DNA from: CALXVA01 sp944392465
GTDB lineage: Bacteria; Bacillota; Clostridia; TANB77; CAG-508
Assembly: GCA_963931155.1 (NCBI GenBank)
Contig: OZ006978.1
Span: 682,001-746,000, forward strand
Reading direction: 5' to 3'
DNA length: 64,000 bases
This document shows, in pieces, positions 29,220-36,594 of this stretch (positions are counted from its first letter, which is position 1; each line of letters begins with the position of its first letter). The position numbers and the translations under genes are program-made. Under the pieces are notes generated by a model that made no database searches, was not told the DNA's origin, and was given only the letters and a program-made list of their open reading frames with translations.

Positions 29220-30414
29220 CTTCTTTAGTACCTCCTTCTTTACTTGTTTTCTTTCTTCCTGCTTTTCTTGCTTCTTTTTCTTTATTAATGCTGTTTATTG
29301 CTTCTTGTGCAACATCATATCCTACTGAATCTGTGTTTTGCTGTATAATTAATTTTGCTAAGTTATCTATTAAGTTATCCATATTGTTTTGTTTCTTTTG
29401 TAAAGCTTTTTCTTTGGCTGATTGAGCTTCTATTACTTTTTCGTTAGCCTTGTTAAATGCTTCCTCTTCAATTTTCTCATCTAATAATCTCATTTTCTTA
29501 TCAAGCACATCTTCAGCAGTTGAATATAATTCATCATATCCTGCTCTTAAAGCTCTATCTAGTCCAAATACTTCTTGTTCATCTCTGTTATATGCTACAT
29601 AAAGTAATTCTACTAATTCTTCAGAACTTAAAATTCTTCCATGTACTTCACATCCTGATAAAGTTCTTATAATCGATTGACATCTTGTATATAATTCTGA
29701 GAAAGCCATATTTGTTATTTCATCTTTATCAAAATCATCTGTGCCTGAATCTTCTGGAATATATGGAACAATTACATAATAGCTTTGGTTTAATACATTT
29801 TTATTTAAACTCATTTTCTCTGTTGAGTAAATTATATCTTTACCGTATTCAGTAAGGTTTTTTTGTTTTGTAAGTTCATAATACACTCTGTCTAATTGTT
29901 CTTTAGTGTAATTACCTGAACTTTTCATTTCTTTATATCTCATTTCTTGTTTATTATAATCATCTTCTATTTGTTTTACTCTCGCTCTATATCCTTGAAG
30001 GCTTCCTTCTAGATTTATTGTTCTAGTTTGCACATACAATTGAACTGGATGTCTTATGGTGTTTAAGAATTGTATAAAACCTTCTTCAACAGCATTCTTT
30101 TCAACTTGAGACATTAAATCATAGTTTATACCTTGACATTCAATTACCATTATATATTTAAATCCATCTTTTTGAATTATCATATTGTCTTCAATTCTAT
30201 CGAATTCCATAAAGTCCATTACTGATTCTACGGCAAAAGTTTTGGTTTTTGGAATTGCTTTTCCATCTTCTTGAGTAAATTTTTCTGTTTTGTTTGATTT
30301 TTTCTCTGTTTTGTTTTTTGTAGAAAAATATACTATTACAAGAGCAATTAGCAATACCACAATTACTATTATTACTACCATTAAAATTGTTGTTAGTGTT
30401 TGCAAATTATCCAT
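29173..30414 (-). CDS. Membrane-anchored VirB4/TraC N-terminal-like protein
   Basis: 413 residues: one N-terminal helix (about 8-30), a short linker, then a soluble cytoplasmic domain resembling the N-terminal domain of VirB4/TraC ATPases (FMEFDRIEDNMIIQKDGFKY, FLNTIRHPVQLYVQTRTINL, YYVIVPYIPED). No Walker motifs are present. A charged, basic C-terminal tail (KKTSKEGGTKEDGQEKTKRR) follows a coiled region. It overlaps PrgI by 8 nt and VirB4 by 47 nt, so the three are a tight translational unit. It probably docks the VirB4 motor to the membrane; the family name is tentative. Confidence 0.7.
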   Translation of the reverse strand: MDNLQTLTTILMVVIIVIVVLLIALVIVYFSTKNKTEKKSNKTEKFTQEDGKAIPKTKTFAVESVMDFMEFDRIEDNMIIQKDGFKYIMVIECQGINYDLMSQVEKNAVEEGFIQFLNTIRHPVQLYVQTRTINLEGSLQGYRARVKQIEDDYNKQEMRYKEMKSSGNYTKEQLDRVYYELTKQKNLTEYGKDIIYSTEKMSLNKNVLNQSYYVIVPYIPEDSGTDDFDKDEITNMAFSELYTRCQSIIRTLSGCEVHGRILSSEELVELLYVAYNRDEQEVFGLDRALRAGYDELYSTAEDVLDKKMRLLDEKIEEEAFNKANEKVIEAQSAKEKALQKKQNNMDNLIDNLAKLIIQQNTDSVGYDVAQEAINSINKEKEARKAGRKKTSKEGGTKEDGQEKTKRRRTTKTA

Positions 30415-30751
30415 TCTTTTCTTCCTCCCTGTAAATATATATTTTTCTTCCTTTTGTTCTAAACTTTATAGCTCTTCTTATTATGTCATCTAAATTTTCC
30501 CCACCTGTTTTTTGGGCAAATTTAAATTTTGCTAAGTTTGGCATTTTCAATGTTCCGATTATAAATCCTAAAACAGCAAATATTACGGTTATTACTATAC
30601 CTACCATAGTTAACCCCATTGCTCGAAAAATAAAGTAAAATATTAAGCCAAATGTACCAGCTCCTACTGTGTATAGCATACTTTTACCTGTAAAAATGAA
30701 TAGGATTCTACCTTCACCTTTTACACTTCTCGGTAAATTATATGTTCCCAT
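30407..30751 (-). CDS. PrgI-family protein (VirB3-like)
   Basis: 114 residues with two adjacent membrane helices (about 23-70: YTVGAGTFGLIFYFIFRAMG, VGIVITVIFAVLGFIIG) and short basic ends (LPRSVKGEGRILF at the start, RTKGRKIYIYREEE at the end), the layout of PrgI/VirB3 proteins. These small inner-membrane proteins pair with VirB4 in type IV secretion. AGGAGG precedes the ATG and an extended -10 promoter lies about 60 bp upstream. Confidence 0.85.
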   Translation of the reverse strand: MGTYNLPRSVKGEGRILFIFTGKSMLYTVGAGTFGLIFYFIFRAMGLTMVGIVITVIFAVLGFIIGTLKMPNLAKFKFAQKTGGENLDDIIRRAIKFRTKGRKIYIYREEEKNG

Positions 30752-30810
30752 ATATGCTTCCTCCTTCGTTCATACTTTTATTTGCAATATATCACAATAT
30801 ATTACATTAT

Positions 30811-30819
30811 ATTATAGCA
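30811..30819 (-). promoter_or_regulatory. Possible extended -10 promoter for the PrgI-VirB4 segment
   Basis: TGCTATAAT on the minus strand is an extended -10 element, 60 bp above the PrgI start; no good -35 box was seen. It would allow transcription past the terminator at 30852. Confidence 0.4.
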
Positions 30820-30851
30820 GATAATTTTTTAAAAAGATATAAAAAAACAAA

Positions 30852-30876
30852 AAAAGTGCATTTGTAATGCACTTTT
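30852..30876 (-). terminator. Terminator after the pilin genes
   Basis: AAAAGTGCATT and AATGCACTTTT flank a three-base loop, with a long T run on the minus strand. It separates the three pilin genes from PrgI-VirB4 and could keep pilin mRNA above machine mRNA. Confidence 0.85.
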
Positions 30877-30885
30877 AATATATTT

Positions 30886-30914
30886 GTAATATTTTTGTAA
30901 TATATCTGTAATAT
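30886..30914. repeat. Three exact GTAATAT repeats at 11-bp period
   Basis: GTAATAT begins at 30886, 30897 and 30908, a strict 11-bp step. The array lies between the stop codon of the pilin gene at 30920 and the terminator at 30852. It matches the arrays upstream of the surface-protein and secretion promoters. Confidence 0.7.
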
Positions 30915-30919
30915 TTTTA

Positions 30920-31285
30920 CTATGCAGTAATACTTTGAGACATAGATATTACTGCTTTAGCTATAGCTGATGCACCAAATATAATTACAGCACCAATTAA
31001 ATATGGTATCATTGTCTTTTTATATTCAGCTTTTTCTGCAGCACTACCCATCATGTATTTAATACCTAATACTAATAGTACACCAACTGCAACTATAATA
31101 CCAATTGTTGTAATAATACCTATAATATTTGCACCAACATTTTGTATCCCTGATGTATCTGCACTACCGCCACCCATTAATGTATCAACTACACTAGCAT
31201 CTGTTGCAAATACAGGTACTGTAAATGTAGCAAGTAATATTATTGACAATATAACTATTGATAATATTTTTACTGACTTTTTCAT
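30920..31285 (-). CDS. VirB2/TrbC-like pilin 1
   Basis: 121 residues: signal peptide with VPVFATDA-type cleavage at about residue 29, a short linker and two membrane helices (IIGIITTIGIIVAVGVLLVL and YLIGAVIIFGASAIAKAV) joined by GIKYMMGSAAEKAEYKKTM. This is the layout of TrbC/VirB2 pilins, which form the extracellular pilus or channel filament of type IV secretion. It is one of three paralogues in a row and the last before the terminator. Confidence 0.82.
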   Translation of the reverse strand: MKKSVKILSIVILSIILLATFTVPVFATDASVVDTLMGGGSADTSGIQNVGANIIGIITTIGIIVAVGVLLVLGIKYMMGSAAEKAEYKKTMIPYLIGAVIIFGASAIAKAVISMSQSITA

Positions 31286-31390
31286 ATTAATAATTTCCTC
31301 CTTTTATAATAAAATAATATATATTATTTATCTCTTTTAGAGATAATATTAAAATCATTAATTAATACTTTTTATTTAGTATAATTGTTT

Positions 31391-31804
31391 TTACTGAGCT
31401 TGATTTAACATATTTACTACTAATTTCCATATTCCAAATGCTCCAAAAATTATTACACAACCAACCACATATGGTATTAATAATTCTTTTGTTTCAGCTT
31501 TTTGTGTAGAACTTCCCATCATCATTTTTATTCCTATTATCAATCCTACAATAACTGCTGCAATTATACCTAATATTAATAGCACATTATATATTACACT
31601 TGATACCTCTTTAAAATCTGCCTCATCTAATGGAGTGTTTTCTCCCTCTCCTGCAGAAAGGAAATCTTCTGCTCCTTCAATTATTGAACCTGCATCTATT
31701 ACTGCACTACCACTTGCTTTTACTATGGTTGGATTGGCTGTAAACATTAATATTAATAATATAATAATTATACATCTTTTAATTATTACTTTTTGTTTTT
31801 TCAT
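31391..31804 (-). CDS. VirB2/TrbC-like pilin 2
   Basis: 137 residues with the same plan as its neighbours: signal peptide (VKASGSA near the cleavage site), acidic linker (EGAEDFLSAGEGENTPLDEA), two helices and the loop GIKMMMGSSTQKAETKELL. AGAGGTG precedes the ATG and the gap to pilin 3 is 22 nt. A small hairpin (31328-31346) lies in the 105-nt gap before pilin 1 and might stabilise or process the mRNA. The acidic linker is longer than in pilin 1, so the three products may not be interchangeable. Confidence 0.82.
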   Translation of the reverse strand: MKKQKVIIKRCIIIILLILMFTANPTIVKASGSAVIDAGSIIEGAEDFLSAGEGENTPLDEADFKEVSSVIYNVLLILGIIAAVIVGLIIGIKMMMGSSTQKAETKELLIPYVVGCVIIFGAFGIWKLVVNMLNQAQ

Positions 31805-31826
31805 TTTTCACCTCTGCTCACTCCTT

Positions 31827-32210
31827 TTATTTGAAGGAAGATGCCACATCAATAATTAGAGCTAAAACTTGACTTAATGCAAAGAATATTAGAACTCCAA
31901 TTAAAAATTCTTTCATGCTCTTTTTATATTCAGCTCTTTCTTCAATACTTCCTAACATGAATCTTATTCCTAATATCATTATAGCAATTATAGATGCAGC
32001 AATACCTATATACCTTATAAAGGATACTATTATTTTAGCTGAATCTGTAATTTCTTGTACATCGCCAGGATTTAAGTCTGAAGGTTTCCAATCTGATGGA
32101 TCTATTTCTCTTGGAGTATCTGCATTTACGTAATTAGGTGTTATAACTGTTAGTAATATAACTGTTAGTAGTAATATAAAGATATTTTCTATTACTTTTC
32201 GTTTGTTCAT
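31827..32210 (-). CDS. VirB2/TrbC-like pilin 3, first gene of the secretion operon
   Basis: 127 residues: signal peptide ending near YVNADT, a linker rich in Asp and Pro (DPSDWKPSDLNPGDVQEIT) and two helices joined by GIRFMLGSIEERAEYKKSM. It is the most diverged of the three pilins. The ATG at 32210 has GAGGTG upstream and a strong promoter at 32229-32257, so the operon starts here. Confidence 0.82.
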   Translation of the reverse strand: MNKRKVIENIFILLLTVILLTVITPNYVNADTPREIDPSDWKPSDLNPGDVQEITDSAKIIVSFIRYIGIAASIIAIMILGIRFMLGSIEERAEYKKSMKEFLIGVLIFFALSQVLALIIDVASSFK

Positions 32211-32228
32211 AATTCACCTCTTTATTAC

Positions 32229-32367
32229 ATTATAATATATGATTTTACTTTTTTCAACTTTTTTTACATATTAATACATTTATTGCTTTTTTTATATTAG
32301 CATATTATTTGTATTTTTGTCATCTTTGTAATAAAAATATCACAAAAATGTAATGTTTTTGTAATAA
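32229..32367 (-). promoter_or_regulatory. Promoter of the secretion operon with GTAATAT array
   Basis: TTGAAA (32257-32252), 17 bp, TATAAT (32234-32229), a near-consensus sigma-A promoter 19 bp above the ATG. Half-sites GTAATAA, GTAATGT and GTAATAA begin at 32328, 32350 and 32361, that is at steps of 22 and 11 bp, 71 bp above the -35 box. The last half-site touches the terminator of the next gene. No TTACGG element was found here. Confidence 0.7.
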
Positions 32368-32393
32368 AGGAGGGGGTGGTGAGCCCCCTCCTT
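32367..32393 (-). terminator. GC-rich terminator of the small membrane gene
   Basis: AAGGAGGGGG and CCCCCTCCTT form a perfect 10-bp stem, with TTTATTAC following on the minus strand. A second weaker hairpin (AAAGAG/CTCTTT) lies at about 32394-32419. Both follow the gene ending at 32447. Confidence 0.75.
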
Positions 32394-32446
32394 AAAGAGA
32401 AGCCAGTGCCTCCTCTTTAGATTTCATCAACCTCCTGTTTTGTTTC

Positions 32447-32839
32447 TTAGACTTCGTATTCAAAGTACTTGATGTCTTTCCAGATGTGCTTTGCATACAC
32501 ACAGATGATGACGATTGCAATGATACTGCCAACGAGCATCAGCCCAAACACGATGAAGTGAATGTTGCTAAGCACGCTAGCAATCGTGAACTTCACGAAA
32601 ATCGTCAGTGGGTATGCAATAAACCATGCTAGAATGTCCAACACCATGGTCGGCTTCTTTGTCCCTGGAATCTCATCCATGAGACTGCTTTCAATACCTG
32701 CTTCGCAGGCAAGCAATCCCAAAGTCAGGACGCACAGTAGCATCGCACACTTGATGTCGAAAAACACATCGGTGAGAAGTCCAAACAAGATGCATGTCAT
32801 CATGGGAAGAAACTCCCAGAAGAACGTCCGATGAATCAT
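32447..32839 (-). CDS. GC-rich small membrane protein, unknown, probably transferred
   Basis: 130 residues with four likely membrane helices (WEFLPMMTCILFGLLTDVFF, AMLLCVLTLGLLACEAG, VLDILAWFIAYPLTIFVKF, IVFGLMLVGSIIAIVIICVY). AGGAGA precedes the ATG. Composition is near balanced in GC, unlike the very AT-rich surroundings, with codons such as CTG, GTC and ATC that neighbours avoid. It lies between the secretion promoter and repeat copy 3. No family is recognised. Confidence 0.65.
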   Translation of the reverse strand: MIHRTFFWEFLPMMTCILFGLLTDVFFDIKCAMLLCVLTLGLLACEAGIESSLMDEIPGTKKPTMVLDILAWFIAYPLTIFVKFTIASVLSNIHFIVFGLMLVGSIIAIVIICVYAKHIWKDIKYFEYEV

Positions 32840-32976
32840 TTTAATTCTCCTCTCATTTGTTAGGAAATTCCCAAACTTGTACTAAAGTAACTTGCAATTT
32901 TATTATACCACTTTTTATGTAAATTTGCAATTTTAAGAGGTTTGCTTTCTAGTTATTTAACCTAAATTTAGTTAAT

Positions 32977-33095
32977 TTGCCTTTAGGATTTTCTCCTTAT
33001 AGTCGGAAACCTAAATCGGCACGAACAAAAGATGACTTCGTTGCTTTGTTCTTTCTAACTATAAGTAAAGAATCTCAAAAGCAATGGCAATAAAA
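32977..33095 (-). repeat. Dispersed structured repeat, copy 3 (diverged, inverted)
   Basis: The stretch 32977-33051 is the reverse complement of the first half of copy 2 with several mismatches (TCGGAAACCTAAATCGGCAC is intact). From 33056 a second partial copy runs in the opposite orientation (AATCTCAAAAGCAATGGCAA), giving a head-to-head arrangement. It has no coding potential. In 32840-33206 only this repeat and the hairpin at 33098 are seen. Confidence 0.65.
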
Positions 33096-33097
33096 AA

Positions 33098-33195
33098 TAC
33101 CACTTTTAGTAATAAAATTTATTAAATAATCTAAATTTAAACCTAATTTTTTGGTTTAATTTATTTAAATTTTTATTTTTTTACTAAAAGTAGTA
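33098..33195. repeat. 98-bp imperfect palindrome
   Basis: TACCACTTTTAGTAA (33098-33112) pairs with TTACTAAAAGTAGTA (33181-33195), and the inside continues as an A/T-rich inverted repeat centred on AAACC..GGTTT. It follows the Spo0E-like gene and could act as its terminator, but the arm length also fits a MITE end or a cruciform. Confidence 0.6.
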
Positions 33196-33206
33196 ATTTT
33201 ATATTT

Positions 33207-33404
33207 TTACATTTTATTTACAAGTTTTCTTTTTATATTTTCTTTTACTCTTCTCTTCCCTTGAGAAATAATTTCCGCTTTATAGTATTCTGCAATAAGT
33301 AAATCCAATTCTGTACTTAGTTTGTATGTTATTTCATAATCTTGTCCATTTATAATGCTATTATTTAATTTTTCTCTTAATTTACAAATTTCATCATTTA
33401 ACAT
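33207..33404 (-). CDS. Spo0E-like aspartyl-phosphate phosphatase
   Basis: 65 residues forming two helices, the size of the Spo0E family. The signature STELD (about 45-49 of the longest frame) matches the SxxxD/SQELD active-site motif that removes phosphate from Spo0A~P or related response regulators. The frame opens at 33413 with GTG, but that codon overlaps the AAGGAGAG ribosome site, so ATG 33404 is chosen. This hints that the organism, or its ancestors, sporulate. No partner kinase or Spo0A is in the window. Confidence 0.75.
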   Translation of the reverse strand: MLNDEICKLREKLNNSIINGQDYEITYKLSTELDLLIAEYYKAEIISQGKRRVKENIKRKLVNKM

Positions 33405-33549
33405 AAAAACCACTCTCCTTTTCTTGCATTTTTTCTTTTGTATACAACAAAAATAACATATTTTTTTCTATTAGTCAATTGTTTTTGTTGATTTCAAGCG
33501 GTTTTTATCACTTTTCGTATTACTTAATTCGACCTTTTATAACATTTAC

Positions 33550-34830
33550 TTATTTGTCTTTACAGTTTATTACAGACATTACCAAATTATCTTTTTTAAA
33601 GACATTTTTCAATATTTCCTCTACATATTCTTTTGTTACTTCATTAAAGTTTTCTATATAATCAAAACTATTTATATTTTTCATACTATCTGATAAAAAC
33701 ATTCTAGCTATATTTCCAACACTATTGTATTCTACTACATAATCTCCATATGTTTTTTTCTTTATTCTGTTAAAATGTTCTTCTTCTAATCCTTTTTGTT
33801 TATATTTCTCTACTATTTCTTCTATTTTTTGTTTTATTTTATTTGGATTTTTAGATTGTCCAGAAATTAATATGTGTGCATATTGTTCTGCAAATTCATA
33901 ATCTAAATCTGGCACAGATAGTAATTCTCCTGCTTCGTATAGTTCTTTATATGCCTCTGAGCTTTTTCCTATTATCATATTTAATAATATCTCTATGGCT
34001 ATATGTTTTTTTACAATATCCCTATTTATTCCTTCGTCATCTTTATAACCTATGGCAAATATAGGAAGACTAACTTCCATTGCATCTTCTTTATAATTTT
34101 TGTTTATTCCTTTTTCTTTTTCAGGATATATTCTTTTTATTTCTCCTTGCTCTTCTTTTTGTACTAATCTGCTTTTTATTTCATTTAATATTTCACTTGG
34201 ATTAAAGTCCCCGCATACAACCATTATCATATTAGAAGGATTATAAAATGTGTTATAACATTTATATAAAACATCTGGTGTAATTTTGCTTATTGATTCT
34301 ACACTTCCAGCAATATCTATTTTTATGGGATTATCTTTGTACATACAATCTAATGCATTCATGTATAATCTCCAGCCTGGCTCATCATCATACATTTTTA
34401 TTTCTTGTCCTATTATTCCCTTTTCTTTTTCTACATTTTCATCAGTAAAATATGGATGTTGCACATAATCCATTAGTTCATCTAAGCCTTCATAAAAATT
34501 ATTTGTACATTCAAATAAATATGCTGTATGATTATTTGTTGTATATGCATTAGCATCTAGTCCTAATGCCATTAATGTATCTAAACTGTTTGTCCCATCT
34601 GGTTGTTCAAACATTTTATGTTCTAAAAAATGTGCTACTCCATCAGGAATAAATACTTCTTCATTTGTTTTCGGCATAATAAATCTATTATCTATTGAGC
34701 CAAAATGTGTACCCCATATAATGTATTTTTTATCTAAATTATGTTTTGGTATAATTATAACTTTCATACCATTTTCTAATTTTTCTATATATGCCTCTTC
34801 TTTTATTTTCTTACATTCTATTCTTTCCAT
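33550..34830 (-). CDS. M16-family zinc peptidase, catalytic member (YmfH-like)
   Basis: A 426-residue pitrilysin/M16 protein with the inverted zinc motif HFLEH at 67-71 (GVAHFLEHKMFE) and the distal glutamate region after it (YDDEPGWRLYMNALDCMYKD). No signal peptide. It is paired with the non-catalytic M16 gene just upstream (gap 13 nt), as YmfF/YmfH are in Bacillus, where the two half-clamshells form the active enzyme. The likely role is processing or degrading short peptides. Confidence 0.9.
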   Translation of the reverse strand: MERIECKKIKEEAYIEKLENGMKVIIIPKHNLDKKYIIWGTHFGSIDNRFIMPKTNEEVFIPDGVAHFLEHKMFEQPDGTNSLDTLMALGLDANAYTTNNHTAYLFECTNNFYEGLDELMDYVQHPYFTDENVEKEKGIIGQEIKMYDDEPGWRLYMNALDCMYKDNPIKIDIAGSVESISKITPDVLYKCYNTFYNPSNMIMVVCGDFNPSEILNEIKSRLVQKEEQGEIKRIYPEKEKGINKNYKEDAMEVSLPIFAIGYKDDEGINRDIVKKHIAIEILLNMIIGKSSEAYKELYEAGELLSVPDLDYEFAEQYAHILISGQSKNPNKIKQKIEEIVEKYKQKGLEEEHFNRIKKKTYGDYVVEYNSVGNIARMFLSDSMKNINSFDYIENFNEVTKEYVEEILKNVFKKDNLVMSVINCKDK

Positions 34831-34843
34831 TTACGCTCTCCTC

Positions 34844-36118
34844 CTAGTCTCTTAAGAAATATATAGTATTTATGCTAATATTTTTTGCTATTTCTTGAAT
34901 TTGTTCTTTTGTAACATTATTTATTTTCTCAATATATTCTTCTATTGTTGTAAAATTATCTGAAAGTTCTTGTCCATAATAATAAGTTATTTCTGTATCT
35001 TGCTCAGCACTAATGCTTCTTATTGATTCTGAAATTAATTCTTTTGAATTATTAATATCTTCTTCTGAAAATTCTCCATTTTCTATATCTTTTAATTGGT
35101 CTTTTATGGTATTTAAAGCTTTTTCGTAATTTTTTATTTCTATTCCGCATCTTATAAAGATAACATTTTTTTGTCTTCTATATGTTGAACCTGCTGTATA
35201 TGCTAAGCTTTGTTTTTCTCTTACATTTTGAAATAATTTTGAATTGGCTCCTCCACCTAAAATTGCATTGTAAAGTGAAGCTATAAATTTAGCATTTTCA
35301 ATTTCTGTATTTATATTTAATCCTAAAACAAGATTTCCTTGAACGACTTGCATATGTTCTTCTACTACTTGTATTTCTTTTACTTCTGCTTTACTTGTAT
35401 TTTCTTTGTTTTCTATATATTCCGCTTCTCTTTCATTTAATTTCATGATTTTTTCATTTTCTTTTATTATACTTATTATGCTATCATCTTTTTGCTCACC
35501 TGAAACAAAAATATCTATCTTTGCATTTGATATTAATTTTTTATATTGTTCGTATAAATCTTGTGGAGTTATTTTTTCTAAATCTTCAACATAACCATAT
35601 TTATATAATCCATATGGTTCATTTTTAAACATTTCCTCTATACATCTATCAAAAGAGTATGCTCTTTTATTGTCTATTTTTGATTCTATTATTTGTTTTA
35701 AATTTTGCTTTTCACTATCAAAATATTCCTTTTTAAATCCATTGTTTTCAATTAATGGATTTAATATTATATCAAACAATATATCTAAACTTTTCTTTGT
35801 TAATTCTTCTTGTTCTGGCAAAAACTCTTCATTTATTGTTTCTAAGTAAAATTTTATTATTTGATTGTCTCCTGTTTTTTCTATACCACAATCAAATGAT
35901 GCTCCATACATTTCTTCTAATTTTTTGCTAATCAAATCCTGTGATGGAAAATTTTTGCTTCCTCTTCTCAAGATTGATGTTATTAAAGCATTTTTAGTTA
36001 CATCTTCTCTTTTTAATGGTGTTGCTATAAAGACAGCATATAAATTTGTTTTAAACTTATTAGTATTAATTTTATGAAGTGAAACACCCTTTTTTATGTC
36101 TTTTTTTATATAATTCAT
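34844..36118 (-). CDS. M16-family peptidase-like protein, non-catalytic member (YmfF-like)
   Basis: 424 residues of the M16 fold. Where the catalytic member has HxxEH this protein reads ALITSILRRGSKNFPSQDLI, so zinc binding is lost. The C-terminal half keeps the NAILGGGANSKLFQNVREKQ stretch with the R/Y substrate-binding region (REKQSLAYTAGSTY). It probably heterodimerises with the product of the next gene. It is the first gene of the pair, with AAGGAAG upstream. Confidence 0.9.
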   Translation of the reverse strand: MNYIKKDIKKGVSLHKINTNKFKTNLYAVFIATPLKREDVTKNALITSILRRGSKNFPSQDLISKKLEEMYGASFDCGIEKTGDNQIIKFYLETINEEFLPEQEELTKKSLDILFDIILNPLIENNGFKKEYFDSEKQNLKQIIESKIDNKRAYSFDRCIEEMFKNEPYGLYKYGYVEDLEKITPQDLYEQYKKLISNAKIDIFVSGEQKDDSIISIIKENEKIMKLNEREAEYIENKENTSKAEVKEIQVVEEHMQVVQGNLVLGLNINTEIENAKFIASLYNAILGGGANSKLFQNVREKQSLAYTAGSTYRRQKNVIFIRCGIEIKNYEKALNTIKDQLKDIENGEFSEEDINNSKELISESIRSISAEQDTEITYYYGQELSDNFTTIEEYIEKINNVTKEQIQEIAKNISINTIYFLRD

Positions 36119-36217
36119 TTTTATCTTCCTTTCTTATGTTTTTATAGATTACTTTATACTATCTACTTTTATATTTTTAGCATTATTATTATATAATAAT
36201 TCCTTGTTATTATTCAA

Positions 36218-36258
36218 GAAAAAAGAGCATAACATTTTTTGTTTAATGTTTGCTCTTT
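36218..36258 (-). terminator. Terminator after rpsU
   Basis: AAAGAGCA and TGCTCTTT plus inner AACATT/AATGTT pairs form a hairpin followed by a T run on the minus strand, just downstream of the S21 gene. Confidence 0.8.
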
Positions 36259-36272
36259 ATTTATATTAAACT

Positions 36273-36443
36273 TTAAAATTTTCTTTTTCTAGCTGCCTCT
36301 GATTTTTTCTTTCTCTTTACACTAGGTTTTTCATAGTGTTCTCTTTTTCTAACTTCTTGCAATACTCCATTTCTTGCACATTGTCTTTTAAATCTCTTTA
36401 AAGCATCTTCTATATTACCATTATTAACTTTTACCTCTGACAT
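36273..36443 (-). CDS. rpsU: 30S ribosomal protein S21
   Basis: A 56-residue, strongly basic protein: MSEVKVNNGNIEDALKRFKR followed by QCARNGVLQEVRKREHYEKP and a lysine/arginine-rich tail. This is the standard S21 sequence and length. S21 binds the 30S platform near the 3' end of 16S rRNA and helps initiation. GGAGGGG lies just before the ATG and a terminator follows. It is too short for many gene callers. Confidence 0.97.
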   Translation of the reverse strand: MSEVKVNNGNIEDALKRFKRQCARNGVLQEVRKREHYEKPSVKRKKKSEAARKRKF

Positions 36444-36594
36444 TTTATTCCCCTCCTTCCAGTATTACACATTTATGTGTTCAGTGTGGGATTTCGTATT
36501 GTTCGTTTATTAATGAACAAACATTATTATATATTAAACACTTTGTGTTTGTCAATACTGGATTTTAGGTTTTGACATTTTTATCCATATTTTT

